DNA of 8,896 nt from an uncultured Verrucomicrobiota bacterium (GCA_946631345.1 CAMPAA010000127.1:1-8896); one strand, 5' to 3'. Positions 1-7,520 are shown, counted from the first letter of the stretch. A program made the numbers and translations. Notes: generated by a model not told the origin, from the sequence alone.

Positions 1-867
1 TTCCGCTGCGACGTGGGCGACCAGGTGCCGATCGACTTCTGGGTGGAGGCCGTGACGGAGTGCCAAAAGGTGAAGCCAGACCTCGTCATGATAAATGAGG
101 GTATCAAGCCTGAATGGCTGGAGAAGGCGTTCGACGCCTGCTATGATTGGCATTGGGGACGGCTGCGCGGCCATCTGGCACCGGCGAGCACTGCCGAGCA
201 TATGACGTTGCCGGTCATCATGGATAAGGTGCGCGACTACGAGGCCAAGCTGCCGACCGGGGCCATGTGTCTCTGCTTTATGGACAACCACGACACGGCG
301 GCGGACGCCTGGGAGAACCGTTTCGACAGAGTGCTGCCGGTCGAGGCGGGCAATGCGGCGTTCGCGCTTACGCTCCTGCGGCGCGGCCTTCCGCTCGTCT
401 TCAACGGCAATGAGATCGCGGACAACGCGCTCAACACGTTCTTCGCGCCGGTGGAGGACGTGGCGCGCGCCCGCAAGACGGTGGACTGGGCACGTGCGCT
501 CCAGCCAGCCGGACAGAAACGCCTTACGCTCATCCGCGCTCTCGCCAGGCTGCGCCACGAGATGCCGGTGTTTGCCGACGGTTCGCAGGAATGGGTGGAG
601 GATGGAGAGGCGAAAGGCGCAGTGGCGTTCGTACGACGGCTCGGAGCTGATGCAGTTTTCGTTGCAGCCAACCTCACGTCGGAGAAAGTCGAGTTCACCG
701 CCGGGCGCTGGGTCGCCGCCGGATCTCTGCTCATTTTCGAGAGTGGGAAGCTGACGCCGGAGGGCAGATGCATCTTCGGACCATACGGCTACGTAGTGGC
801 GCCAGCCGCGACGCGAATCCATGACCCTTCACTCCAACAGGATAAAACCAAAGGAGAAAGACGATGA
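1..867 (+). CDS. GH13 alpha-amylase-family glycosidase, 3' part (5' end outside window)
   Basis: This is a partial gene: the reading frame is open from base 1, so its start lies upstream. The visible 288 residues begin inside conserved GH13 region II (FRCDVG), and the nucleophile Asp is at bases 10-12. Region III follows as MINEG, with the general acid Glu at 97-99. Region IV follows as FMDNHDT, with the transition-state Asp at 292-294. All three catalytic residues are therefore present and the enzyme looks active. The C-terminal ~90 residues look like the beta-sandwich domain C of GH13 enzymes. The family hydrolyses or transfers alpha-glucosidic bonds of starch, glycogen or maltodextrins. 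I cannot name the subfamily without the N-terminal half. Its stop overlaps the next start (ATGA, 864-867), so the two genes are probably co-transcribed and translationally coupled. A GTG at 13 is an internal valine codon, not the real start. Confidence 0.88.
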   Translation, partial: FRCDVGDQVPIDFWVEAVTECQKVKPDLVMINEGIKPEWLEKAFDACYDWHWGRLRGHLAPASTAEHMTLPVIMDKVRDYEAKLPTGAMCLCFMDNHDTAADAWENRFDRVLPVEAGNAAFALTLLRRGLPLVFNGNEIADNALNTFFAPVEDVARARKTVDWARALQPAGQKRLTLIRALARLRHEMPVFADGSQEWVEDGEAKGAVAFVRRLGADAVFVAANLTSEKVEFTAGRWVAAGSLLIFESGKLTPEGRCIFGPYGYVVAPAATRIHDPSLQQDKTKGERR

Positions 868-3050
868 AGCGAACCATGCCGAAACTGGCCCTGCCGCTGA
901 CTGCTATGGTGCTTTGCGTGGCGGTCGCGTCCGCCGCAGAGCTGCACGTCGCAGTTTCGGCGACGCCCATGGTGGTTGACGGCATCGTCAACGAATACGT
1001 CTATGTGGGTTACGACTGGTCTGCGCCGTTCATCGTGTTCGACCGCGAAAACACCGTCACAAACGGCCTCTTCGAGCCGGTAGGCAAGCCGTTTTCGGTT
1101 CTGAAGACGCAGTGCGGCGTTTTTACGGACGAGACGAACCTCTATGCCGTGGTCATAGCGCCATGCGCCGCGCAGCAGCCTCCCGGCAAAGAGGATGGCG
1201 TTGGCGTGGCGGTGTCGTTCGACGGCAGGTCGCTGCTTGTTGCGGAATGCGGCATGGAAGGGAAATGCGACGTTTGGCGCTTTGGGCAGGACGGTACGAG
1301 AAGTCCGGTCGAGGCATCCGGCGTCAGGGCAGGCGTAAAGGCGCGCAAAGGCTCGTTTGAGGTGGAGATGGCCATACCTTACGCCGCCATAGGCCGCACG
1401 CCTGGCAGGGTGGGAGGCATCTGGCGCTGCAACATCTACCGCAAAGGCCCAAGCTGCGGAGGGGTGAGCTCATGGTCGCCGGTGCAGGGCGACATGTTCA
1501 ATCCAGCCCGCTTTGGGTGCATGATGTTTAGTTCAGACAGGAGGCGGAACCTTTCCGTGCCGTCTGATAAGGAGAACTTGGCGACATTCCTCTGGTCAGG
1601 CGAACGCTGGGGCGGCGATCCTTTCGAGCCGCCGCCGCTTGACGAGGCCGAACTCGGCAAGGTGGAGCTGTTCGGGCCGCGCGGAGGCAGGGCCGTGTCG
1701 CATTTCCGCGTGTCAAACCTCACAGACCGCCCGGCACTCTATTCGCTGAAGCCGGAGAACTTCAAGAAAAGCGAGCTTGCGCGGCGGGTTCGTTTCCGCG
1801 AGGTTGGCAATGTGGAGCTTAAGGGTGGGCCGACAGTTCCCGACCCAATCTTCGAGCTGCCAAACGGTTCGGTGCTGCGCATCCCGCCGAAGTCCACCGC
1901 GATGGTGTGGGTGGATGTGGATACGGAGGGTATGTCCCCAGGCGTGCACAGGGCTACGCTGAAGCTCGTGCCCGGCTACTCGAAGTTCGAGGAGAAGTCG
2001 CTCGCCCTGGAGCTGACGGTGGGCAAGGCCGACATCCGCGAGATCGACATGCCGTGCTGGACGTATGGCGTGCGCAATGCCTCTGACCTGCGCGCGCTGC
2101 GCGATTACAGGTTCAACGTGAGCGGTGTGGTGCCCCCATGGTTTGCGCCGGATCCAGGGCCGGACGGCAGACGCGACTGGTCGAAGCTGGACGAGGTCGT
2201 CGAGGCCATTCTGGAGAACGGAACCCGCACGAATGAAGTGCGCATCCTCATCTACACCCTTTTCCCCAGATGGCAGAATCCGCGCGACAGCAAGGAAAAG
2301 GAACGACAGCTGATCGACTCTATGCGCGCAGGCATCGCATACGCAAGGGAACGCCACGGCATCGGGCTGGATCGCATATGGTATTCGACGGTGGATGAGC
2401 CGCAGGGCGATCCGGACGACAGGAAGTCGCTTGCCTCCCACGCATTCTATGGCGCGACGCTCGCCAGGCGCATCGATCCGGGCCTGAAGGCGTGGACGAA
2501 TCCATACAAGAGCAGCGAGACGCAGTGGCTTGCGCGCTACCTGAAGGAGTTCGATGTGCTGGTTCCGTTCCTGCCCGTAATCAACGACTACGATCCAGCC
2601 GCTTCCGAGAGGTACGCCAGGAGCGGCAAGGAGATATGGAGCTACACGATCTACCTCAAGCAGAACAGGCCTGTGCAGTATCGCGGCATCTCATGGCGGA
2701 ACTTTGCGTATGGATTCGAGGGCCCTGCGACATTCTACACGCTCACGCACATGTCCGGGGACGGCTTCAACTCCTACGACAGCGGCGGCGCCGCGGACTA
2801 TGGCGCATCGTACAAGGATCCCCGCACGGGACGGATTTCGCCATCGCTTCGGTTGGAGGCGTGGTATCAGGGCCATATAGAGCAGCGGCTTGCGAAGTGG
2901 TGCAGGGAACGCATCGCAAGAATGGGGGATTCCGGGAAGGGGGCCGCCTTCAAGGCCCGTCTTGACGGTATCGTCGATTGCGCCGTTGCGCCACGCCCTG
3001 ACTTTGACATCCTTTCCTTCAGGCTGCTGAAGCTCTCCGACGAGATGTAG
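864..3050 (+). CDS. Secreted CBM9-like / DUF4091 protein, GH123-like predicted glycosidase
   Basis: A 728-residue exported protein. Residues 1-25 form a signal peptide: basic MKRT start, hydrophobic core, and a signal-peptidase-I type site near ASA-AE (about residue 24). Residues ~28-205 resemble a CBM9-like carbohydrate-binding fold, with VDGIVNE near the start and a late stretch containing MAIPYAAIG and WRCNIYRKG. A beta-rich segment (~260-390) leads to a barrel-like region (~395-650). This contains the motif STVDEPQGD with adjacent Asp511-Glu512, matching the neighbouring Asp-Glu pair used in substrate-assisted catalysis by GH123 enzymes. The segment around residues 661-671 (SLRLEAWYQGH) matches the C-terminal signature of DUF4091. 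I infer a glycoside hydrolase acting outside the cytoplasm; the substrate is unknown, and the GH123 link is by fold and motif only. A good Shine-Dalgarno (AAGGAG, 851-856) lies 7 nt before the ATG. The ATGA overlap links it to the upstream GH13 gene. An in-frame ATG four codons later (876) is a less likely start. Confidence 0.82.
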   Translation: MKRTMPKLALPLTAMVLCVAVASAAELHVAVSATPMVVDGIVNEYVYVGYDWSAPFIVFDRENTVTNGLFEPVGKPFSVLKTQCGVFTDETNLYAVVIAPCAAQQPPGKEDGVGVAVSFDGRSLLVAECGMEGKCDVWRFGQDGTRSPVEASGVRAGVKARKGSFEVEMAIPYAAIGRTPGRVGGIWRCNIYRKGPSCGGVSSWSPVQGDMFNPARFGCMMFSSDRRRNLSVPSDKENLATFLWSGERWGGDPFEPPPLDEAELGKVELFGPRGGRAVSHFRVSNLTDRPALYSLKPENFKKSELARRVRFREVGNVELKGGPTVPDPIFELPNGSVLRIPPKSTAMVWVDVDTEGMSPGVHRATLKLVPGYSKFEEKSLALELTVGKADIREIDMPCWTYGVRNASDLRALRDYRFNVSGVVPPWFAPDPGPDGRRDWSKLDEVVEAILENGTRTNEVRILIYTLFPRWQNPRDSKEKERQLIDSMRAGIAYARERHGIGLDRIWYSTVDEPQGDPDDRKSLASHAFYGATLARRIDPGLKAWTNPYKSSETQWLARYLKEFDVLVPFLPVINDYDPAASERYARSGKEIWSYTIYLKQNRPVQYRGISWRNFAYGFEGPATFYTLTHMSGDGFNSYDSGGAADYGASYKDPRTGRISPSLRLEAWYQGHIEQRLAKWCRERIARMGDSGKGAAFKARLDGIVDCAVAPRPDFDILSFRLLKLSDEM

Positions 3051-3094
3051 CGGCGCGCAAAGGTGGCGTAAGGGCTGCGAAGCGGCTTAGTCGC

Positions 3095-3148
3095 GCCATA
3101 CCCAACTGGGTGTCCCTGCCATACCCAACTGGGTATCCCGGCCATACC
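3095..3148. repeat. 23-bp tandem repeat with palindromic units, two copies plus a partial third
   Basis: Two adjacent 23-bp units (3095-3117 and 3118-3140) share their first 17 bases (GCCATACCCAACTGGGT) and differ only in the last six. A third unit begins at 3141 (GCCATACC) and then diverges. In the second copy, ATACCC and GGGTAT form a perfect 6-bp inverted repeat around AACT. GGGTAT (3131-3136) can also pair with the ATACCC of the partial third unit, so alternating hairpins are possible. The repeat lies 44 bp after the stop of the DUF4091 gene. It has no T-run, so it is not a typical intrinsic terminator. Two and a bit copies without unique spacers rule out a CRISPR array. The function is unknown; a dispersed genomic repeat family is likely. 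Confidence 0.8.
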
Positions 3149-3297
3149 ATTCAGGACGGAGTCGCCGGAAAATGGCGCAGGTCAAGATTTCGCTTGCATC
3201 TGGAGGGGCGATTTGACAAAGCGCCCGAAACCAGCAAAATGGTAGGGCTGATTGCACCAATCCGCCGGATTCGCGGCTTGGCGGCGCGTTGGGGGCA
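3149..3297. other. Intergenic stretch with no recognisable gene
   Basis: Between the tandem repeat and the surface-domain remnant I see no convincing coding sequence, RNA gene or terminator. Open frames cross it on both strands, but none has a ribosome binding site or a recognisable protein signature. The frame of the following remnant stays open back through here, so part of it may be unrecognisable upstream sequence of the same decayed gene. Confidence 0.5.
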
Positions 3298-3605
3298 ATG
3301 CGCTCTGCCACGATTGCGTTCAAGGCACCGATAGGGGAGATGGCGTTTGAGCTGGCGGCGGACGGCGCGTTTACGCTCAAGGGCGGCGGTACGAGCTGCC
3401 GATACCCGACGGCAACGTAGCAGGGCTGAAGCTCAAGTACACTGCGAAAAACGGGCAGTTCAATGGCAGTTTCAAGATGTACGCGACGGATGCGGACGGC
3501 GGAGCGTCCGCATCAGGACATGATAACGGCGGATCGGCTGCATCTGGGCGGAATCCCAAGCTGAAGAAGTACACGGTCAACGTGGTAGGCTTTGTGGTCG
3601 GGAGT
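3298..3605 (+). pseudogene. Frameshifted remnant of a surface-protein C-terminal domain
   Basis: Bases 3298-3390 read ATIAFKAPIGEMAFEL and continue to FTLKGGG in frame 1, which then stops at 3418-3420. Moving to frame 3 near 3388-3390 restores continuous sense: YELPIPDGNVAGLKLKYT, then NGQFNGSFKMYA and, after a low-complexity Gly/Ser stretch, PKLKKYTVNVVGFVV near 3600. The joined peptide resembles a short C-terminal beta-domain that I recall from very large secreted or surface proteins of Verrucomicrobiota/Kiritimatiellota/Lentisphaerota. That recognition is from memory and not from a search. A single-base loss around 3388 explains the frame change. No start, ribosome site or upstream body of the protein is present, and the sense decays after ~3600, so I treat it as a dead fragment. 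Its second frame runs open into the downstream debranching gene, which makes that gene look longer than it is. Confidence 0.55.
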
Positions 3606-3675
3606 ATCGGCGATACCTTTCCATGCGTTTCAGATGGTTTTTGCTCCCCATTCCATGCCCCCGCAACTTTCTTCT

Positions 3676-3720
3676 GGGATAAGGGTGCAAATCCCCTTGT
3701 CTTGTTTAGGGAAGGGGGAT
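3676..3720 (+). promoter_or_regulatory. Possible Shine-Dalgarno-masking leader structure
   Basis: The likely ribosome binding site of the debranching gene (AAGGGGG, 3712-3718) lies in AAGGGGGAT (3712-3720). This can pair with ATCCCCTT (3691-3698) with a single bulged G. The same ATCCCCTT can instead pair upstream, with GGGAT at 3676-3680 or AAGGG at 3681-3685. The two arrangements exclude each other, so the leader could switch between an open and a masked ribosome site. I recognise no known riboswitch class. G-rich and C-rich tracts pair easily by chance, so this is an inference from complementarity alone. Confidence 0.3.
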
Positions 3721-3728
3721 ATGGTAAA

Positions 3729-6700
3729 ATGCGCAAGTTTTCAAATAAGTTTATGGATGGTTTCAACGGAATGAAACAGATACCGTGCTGTGACGACTAC
3801 CTGCTGAGATGGAGGGGCGACAGCCTCGCTGTGACGTTTGCGCTGGACGCACCCCGGAAAGGGCGCGCCGTGTGCCGCACGGATGTCGGCGGAGAATGGA
3901 CGGACATCCCGATGCGGGAGACAGCTCCCGGCGAATTTGCGGTCGAGGTCCCTCTTGGGCGCATTGGTGTGTTTGCCGGAAAATGCTGCTTTTTCCCGGA
4001 GGGTTCGTCGGTGCCGGAGTGGCCGCAGGGCGGCAACTTCCGCGTAAAGGTGGCGCCAGCCTCCACAAGGCGCGCAAATTCCATATACACGGTGTTCCCG
4101 CGCCAGTTCGGGTCCTTCCGCGAGGTTGCCCGCCGCCTTGGGCTGATAATGGATCGCATGGGCTTCCGCATAGTGCAGACTCTTCCGCCGTTCCCTGTGC
4201 CGACGACCTACGCCGTGATGGGTGAGTACGGCTGCCCGTTCGCCGCCACCGATTTCCATTCCGTCGATCCGGCGATGGCGGAGTTCGACGCGCGCACCAC
4301 TCCGCTCGACCAGTTCCGCGAGCTCATCGACGCGGTGCACGCGAGAGGGGGAAGGTTTTTCATCGACCTCCCCGCCAACCACACCGGATGGGCCAGCACT
4401 CTCCAGACTCACCACCCCGAGTGGTTCCGGCGCAATCCGGACGGGCGATTCGTCTCGCCGGGCGCGTGGGGTGTAGTGTGGGAGGATCTTGTCGAGCTGG
4501 ACTACGCCCATGATGCTTTGCGCGACTACATGGCCGGCGTGTTCCTGTTCTGGTGCCGACAGGGCGTGGACGGGTTCCGCTGCGACGCGGGCTACATGAT
4601 ACCGGAGGCGGCTTGGGTCGGGATCGTGCAGACTGTGCGCGAGCAGTATCCCGATACCGTGTTCATGCTCGAGGGCCTCGGCGGGCGCATATCGGTGACC
4701 GACCGGCTGCTGAATTCGGCCGGGCTGGACTGGGCCTACTCCGAGATATTCCAGACGTACGACCGGCGGCAGTTTGAAGAGTATATGCCTTCGGCCAACG
4801 CCAGGGCGGAGAAGTTCGGCGCTCTCGTGCATTTTGCCGAGACCCACGACAACAACAGGCTTGCCGCCGGCGGCCATGCGTATGCGCGGCTCAGAGTGGC
4901 CCTTGCCGCGCTGTTCAGCCATCAGGGAGCGTGGGGCATAGCAAACGGCGTGGAGTGGTTCGCCACGGAGAAGATCGACGTACACGGCAAGAACGACCTC
5001 AACTGGGGAGCCGAAGATAACATGGTCGATCTCATCGCAGCTCTCAACCATCTGCTGCTGGAGCATCCGGCATTCGCCGGCGCATCGCACCAGGAGCTTG
5101 TACAGAGAGGCGGCGGCAACTTCCTCGCGGTGCTGCGCGAATCAGCCGGATGGCGGGTGCTTGTGCTTGCGAACCTCGATTGCGGCCAGGCGGTGCAGGC
5201 GCACTGGGATGGCGAACGTTTCCCGGAAGGGGAATGCGCGAATCTGCTTGGCGGCGGAACGTACGGTCTGCGGCAGGGGCTCACGCTCGGCCCAGGCGAG
5301 TTTCTCTGCCTTGGAGTGGAGCTGCGGCCAAGGCCGGACGAGCCTCCGGCCCAGGTCGCACGACCGTTTGACCCAGGTCAAACGACCGCCCGGTCCAGCG
5401 TGGCTTGGCATTGGCCGGAGGATGCCCGGCGCGAGGTGTGCGTGCCGGACGGCATGGGGCTGCGGATAGAGTGCGAACATCCTTACCGCGCACTTATCCT
5501 CGAAGGGGAGCGCGCGTTTCCCGAAGTGCCGCCGTACGCCGGCGACGGAACGCGCGCGCGCCGCCTGACGCTTGAGCTGGCCGTGTTCACGCCGGACGGC
5601 GTGAGGCGCACTCGCTCGGCGCTGCTCGTTCTGCCGCCGCCGGAATTGGCGCGCATGAAGCTTTACGTCACAGGCGACGAGATTCGCCGCGACCCTACGC
5701 TGCGCACGTGCCTCTCGAACGGCGCCGGCGCGGATGCGTTCCTGCCGCTCCGCTGGGGCGAAATCCGCTCGCAGTACGACTCGATGTTCTCGGCGAACCC
5801 AAATCCGGCTTGCCCGTCCGACCGCGTGGTGGCGTGGACTCGCTGCCGCGCATGGCTCCAGTACGAGGGCTATTCGCATGAGATCGCCGCAGACTCCTCG
5901 ACAGGGTTCTTCGCCGACCCCGGCGGGCGATTCGCGGAGTGGCGGTTCTGCGTGCCAGCAGGCATGGGGCGCTCGGTGCCGTTCGCGTTCAGGCTGGAGC
6001 TTGCGCCAGGCGCAAACGCCGCCCGGCTCGCAGTGAAGCGCATGGCGGCGGAGGACGGATTCGCCGAAAAGGTGCGCATCGTGTTCCGGCCAGACCTCGA
6101 GTGCCGCAGCTTCCATGATGTGACGAAGGCCTACACCGGTGAGGACGCGATCGCGTCGCGCATCGCCGAGAACGTGCATCTCGACGTGCATGGCGGCGAA
6201 CTGCACGCCGAGCCGCAGTGGTGCTATTCCGTGCCGCATCCGGACGAGGCGGAGCGTGGGCAGGAACCTTGCGGCGACCTGTATTCGCCCGGATGGATCG
6301 CGTGCGACCTCCTGCCGGAGGAGAGCGCGGATATCGTGTGCCGCTACGGTGATGCGGAGGCGGAATGGCCAGAGGGGGCGCCGGTCCGGAAGGAGCCTGT
6401 GCCGCTGGCTGCCGGACTCATGGAGTCGCTCGATCTGTTCCTGGTGCGGCGCGGTGAGAACAAGACGGTTATCGCGGGCTATCCCTGGTTCCTCGACTGG
6501 GGGCGCGACACGTTCATCGTGCTGCGCGGCGCCATCGCGGCAGGGCGGCTCGACGACGCGGAGAAGATACTTGCAGCGTTCGCGGCGTTCGAGGAGAACG
6601 GCACGCTTCCGAACATAATCTACGGCGAGACCGCCGGAAACCGCGATACCGTAGATGCGCAGCTGTGGTTCGCGCTGTGCGTGAAGGAGTGGAGCGCGAA

Positions 6701-7514
6701 GGTCAGGCAGCTGCGCAGGTGCGACGCCTCGCGCCGGATGTTCCGGCGTACCGTGGAGTCCATACTGGAGAACTACCGCAAGGGCACGCCAAACGGCATA
6801 CGCATGGACGAGGAGTCCGGGCTTGTGTGGTCGCCGTCGCACTTTACGTGGATGGACACGAACTATCCGGCCTGCACGCCGCGCTGCGGCTACGCTGTGG
6901 ACATTCAGGCGATGTGGATCGCCGCGTTGCGGTTCGTTGGCGGCAAGTGGGACGCCCTGGCCGACCGCGCCGCGGCCAGCGTGGCGCGCTACTTCGCCGG
7001 CCCCGACGGATTCGCCGACTGCCTGGACGCATGGCATGGTGAGCCTGCCGCGCAGGCCACGCCTGACTTCTCGGTTCGCCCAAACCAGCTTTTCCTGATC
7101 ACGCTCGGCGCGCTCGGTGCGGAGGATGCAGGGTGCTCCTCGATACTGCGCGCATGTGAACGGCTGCTCATCCCTGGAGGCATACGGTCCCTCGCCGCAG
7201 ACGACGCAAAGTATCGGGGCTCGTATGCCGGCGACGAGGATTCCTGCCGCAAGCCGGCGTACCACAACGGCACGGCGTGGGCGTGGCCCATGCCGCTCTA
7301 CGCGGAGGCGGCGGCAAAGTGCGGGATTCTGTCGCGCAGGCAGGCCGGGTCGCTGCTCGCCGGCGCGGTAGAAAACCTCAACACCGAGTGCCTCTGCCAT
7401 CTGTCGGAGATAGCCGACGGCGATGCGCCGCATGCCCAGAAGGGGTGCAGGGCGCAGGCATGGAGCGCATCGGAATTCCTGAGAGTTCTCTTGACATTGG
7501 AGACCGGTTTGTGA
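3729..7514 (+). CDS. GH13-GH133 fusion, bifunctional-type glycogen debranching enzyme
   Basis: From ATG 3729 the product has 1261 residues and no signal peptide, so it is probably cytoplasmic. Residues ~15-120 form a beta-type N-terminal domain. Residues ~120-530 are a full GH13 domain: region I FIDLPANHT (Asp213), region II GFRCDAG (nucleophile Asp286), region III FMLEGLG (acid Glu315) and region IV ETHDNNR (Asp374). After a linker come a GDE_N domain (~650-880, with LSNGAGA, SQYDSMF and SDRVVAW) and a GDE_C/GH133 domain (~890-1261). The latter has AGYPWFLDWGRDT (Asp927), LPNIIYGE, VDAQLWF, FTWMDT and CLSEI-like HLSEIADG (Glu1227). Eukaryotic debranching enzyme pairs a GH13 4-alpha-glucanotransferase with a GH133 amylo-alpha-1,6-glucosidase, so I infer that this protein does both steps on glycogen. 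The open frame extends back to an ATG at 3477, but those 84 codons read through a decayed surface-protein fragment. ATG 3729 has AAGGGGG 10 nt upstream; ATGs at 3753 and 3771 are alternatives. The linker near residues 541-557 carries a tandem palindromic repeat. Confidence 0.9.
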   Translation: MRKFSNKFMDGFNGMKQIPCCDDYLLRWRGDSLAVTFALDAPRKGRAVCRTDVGGEWTDIPMRETAPGEFAVEVPLGRIGVFAGKCCFFPEGSSVPEWPQGGNFRVKVAPASTRRANSIYTVFPRQFGSFREVARRLGLIMDRMGFRIVQTLPPFPVPTTYAVMGEYGCPFAATDFHSVDPAMAEFDARTTPLDQFRELIDAVHARGGRFFIDLPANHTGWASTLQTHHPEWFRRNPDGRFVSPGAWGVVWEDLVELDYAHDALRDYMAGVFLFWCRQGVDGFRCDAGYMIPEAAWVGIVQTVREQYPDTVFMLEGLGGRISVTDRLLNSAGLDWAYSEIFQTYDRRQFEEYMPSANARAEKFGALVHFAETHDNNRLAAGGHAYARLRVALAALFSHQGAWGIANGVEWFATEKIDVHGKNDLNWGAEDNMVDLIAALNHLLLEHPAFAGASHQELVQRGGGNFLAVLRESAGWRVLVLANLDCGQAVQAHWDGERFPEGECANLLGGGTYGLRQGLTLGPGEFLCLGVELRPRPDEPPAQVARPFDPGQTTARSSVAWHWPEDARREVCVPDGMGLRIECEHPYRALILEGERAFPEVPPYAGDGTRARRLTLELAVFTPDGVRRTRSALLVLPPPELARMKLYVTGDEIRRDPTLRTCLSNGAGADAFLPLRWGEIRSQYDSMFSANPNPACPSDRVVAWTRCRAWLQYEGYSHEIAADSSTGFFADPGGRFAEWRFCVPAGMGRSVPFAFRLELAPGANAARLAVKRMAAEDGFAEKVRIVFRPDLECRSFHDVTKAYTGEDAIASRIAENVHLDVHGGELHAEPQWCYSVPHPDEAERGQEPCGDLYSPGWIACDLLPEESADIVCRYGDAEAEWPEGAPVRKEPVPLAAGLMESLDLFLVRRGENKTVIAGYPWFLDWGRDTFIVLRGAIAAGRLDDAEKILAAFAAFEENGTLPNIIYGETAGNRDTVDAQLWFALCVKEWSAKVRQLRRCDASRRMFRRTVESILENYRKGTPNGIRMDEESGLVWSPSHFTWMDTNYPACTPRCGYAVDIQAMWIAALRFVGGKWDALADRAAASVARYFAGPDGFADCLDAWHGEPAAQATPDFSVRPNQLFLITLGALGAEDAGCSSILRACERLLIPGGIRSLAADDAKYRGSYAGDEDSCRKPAYHNGTAWAWPMPLYAEAAAKCGILSRRQAGSLLAGAVENLNTECLCHLSEIADGDAPHAQKGCRAQAWSASEFLRVLLTLETGL
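5351..5400. repeat. 22-bp tandem palindromic repeat inside the debranching-enzyme linker
   Basis: CCAGGTCGCACGACCG (5351-5366) recurs 22 bases later as CCAGGTCAAACGACCG (5373-5388), identical at 14 of 16 positions. A third start, CCAG, follows at 5395. The array is three back-to-back inverted repeats, each with a 2-nt centre: GGTCG-CA-CGACC (5354-5365), CGTTTGACC-CA-GGTCAAACG (5365-5384) and GACCG-CC-CGGTC (5384-5395). It encodes VARPFDPGQTTARSS between the GH13 and GDE modules, where an insertion would be tolerated. Its layout (about 22-23 bp period, two-plus copies, alternating palindromes) matches the intergenic repeat at 3095-3148, although the base sequence differs. I infer an in-frame expansion or insertion; the origin is unknown. 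Confidence 0.72.
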
Positions 7515-7520
7515 TTTAAT
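7491..7520 (+). promoter_or_regulatory. Sigma70-type promoter for the FtsB-like gene
   Basis: A perfect -35 hexamer TTGACA (7491-7496) is followed, after 18 bp, by TTTAAT (7515-7520), which matches five of six -10 consensus bases. Transcription would start near 7527, giving a leader of about 29 nt before the TTG start at 7556. The -35 lies inside the last codons of the debranching gene and the -10 straddles its end. The division gene and the membrane protease can therefore be expressed independently of the glycan genes. Confidence 0.6.

Noticed and set aside
1713..2441. A 242-residue minus-strand open frame inside the DUF4091 gene
   Set aside because: It has His/Arg-rich composition typical of GC-rich antisense and no motif.
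3072..3097. Hairpins after the DUF4091 stop (GCTGC-GAA-GCGGC, and long-range GGCGCG with CGCGCC) as an intrinsic terminator
   Set aside because: There is no T-run after either structure, and the stems are short or have a very large loop.
3095..3148. CRISPR array
   Set aside because: There are only two-plus direct copies at a 23-bp period, with no unique spacers and no cas genes nearby.
3697..3725. Promoter TTGTCT-17 bp-TATGGT for the debranching gene
   Set aside because: Each hexamer matches only four of six consensus bases, and the start would fall after ATG 3729, which has the better ribosome site.
3741..5090. A 449-residue minus-strand open frame opposite the GH13 domain
   Set aside because: It is a shadow of the GH13 coding frame, with no ribosome site and no family signature.
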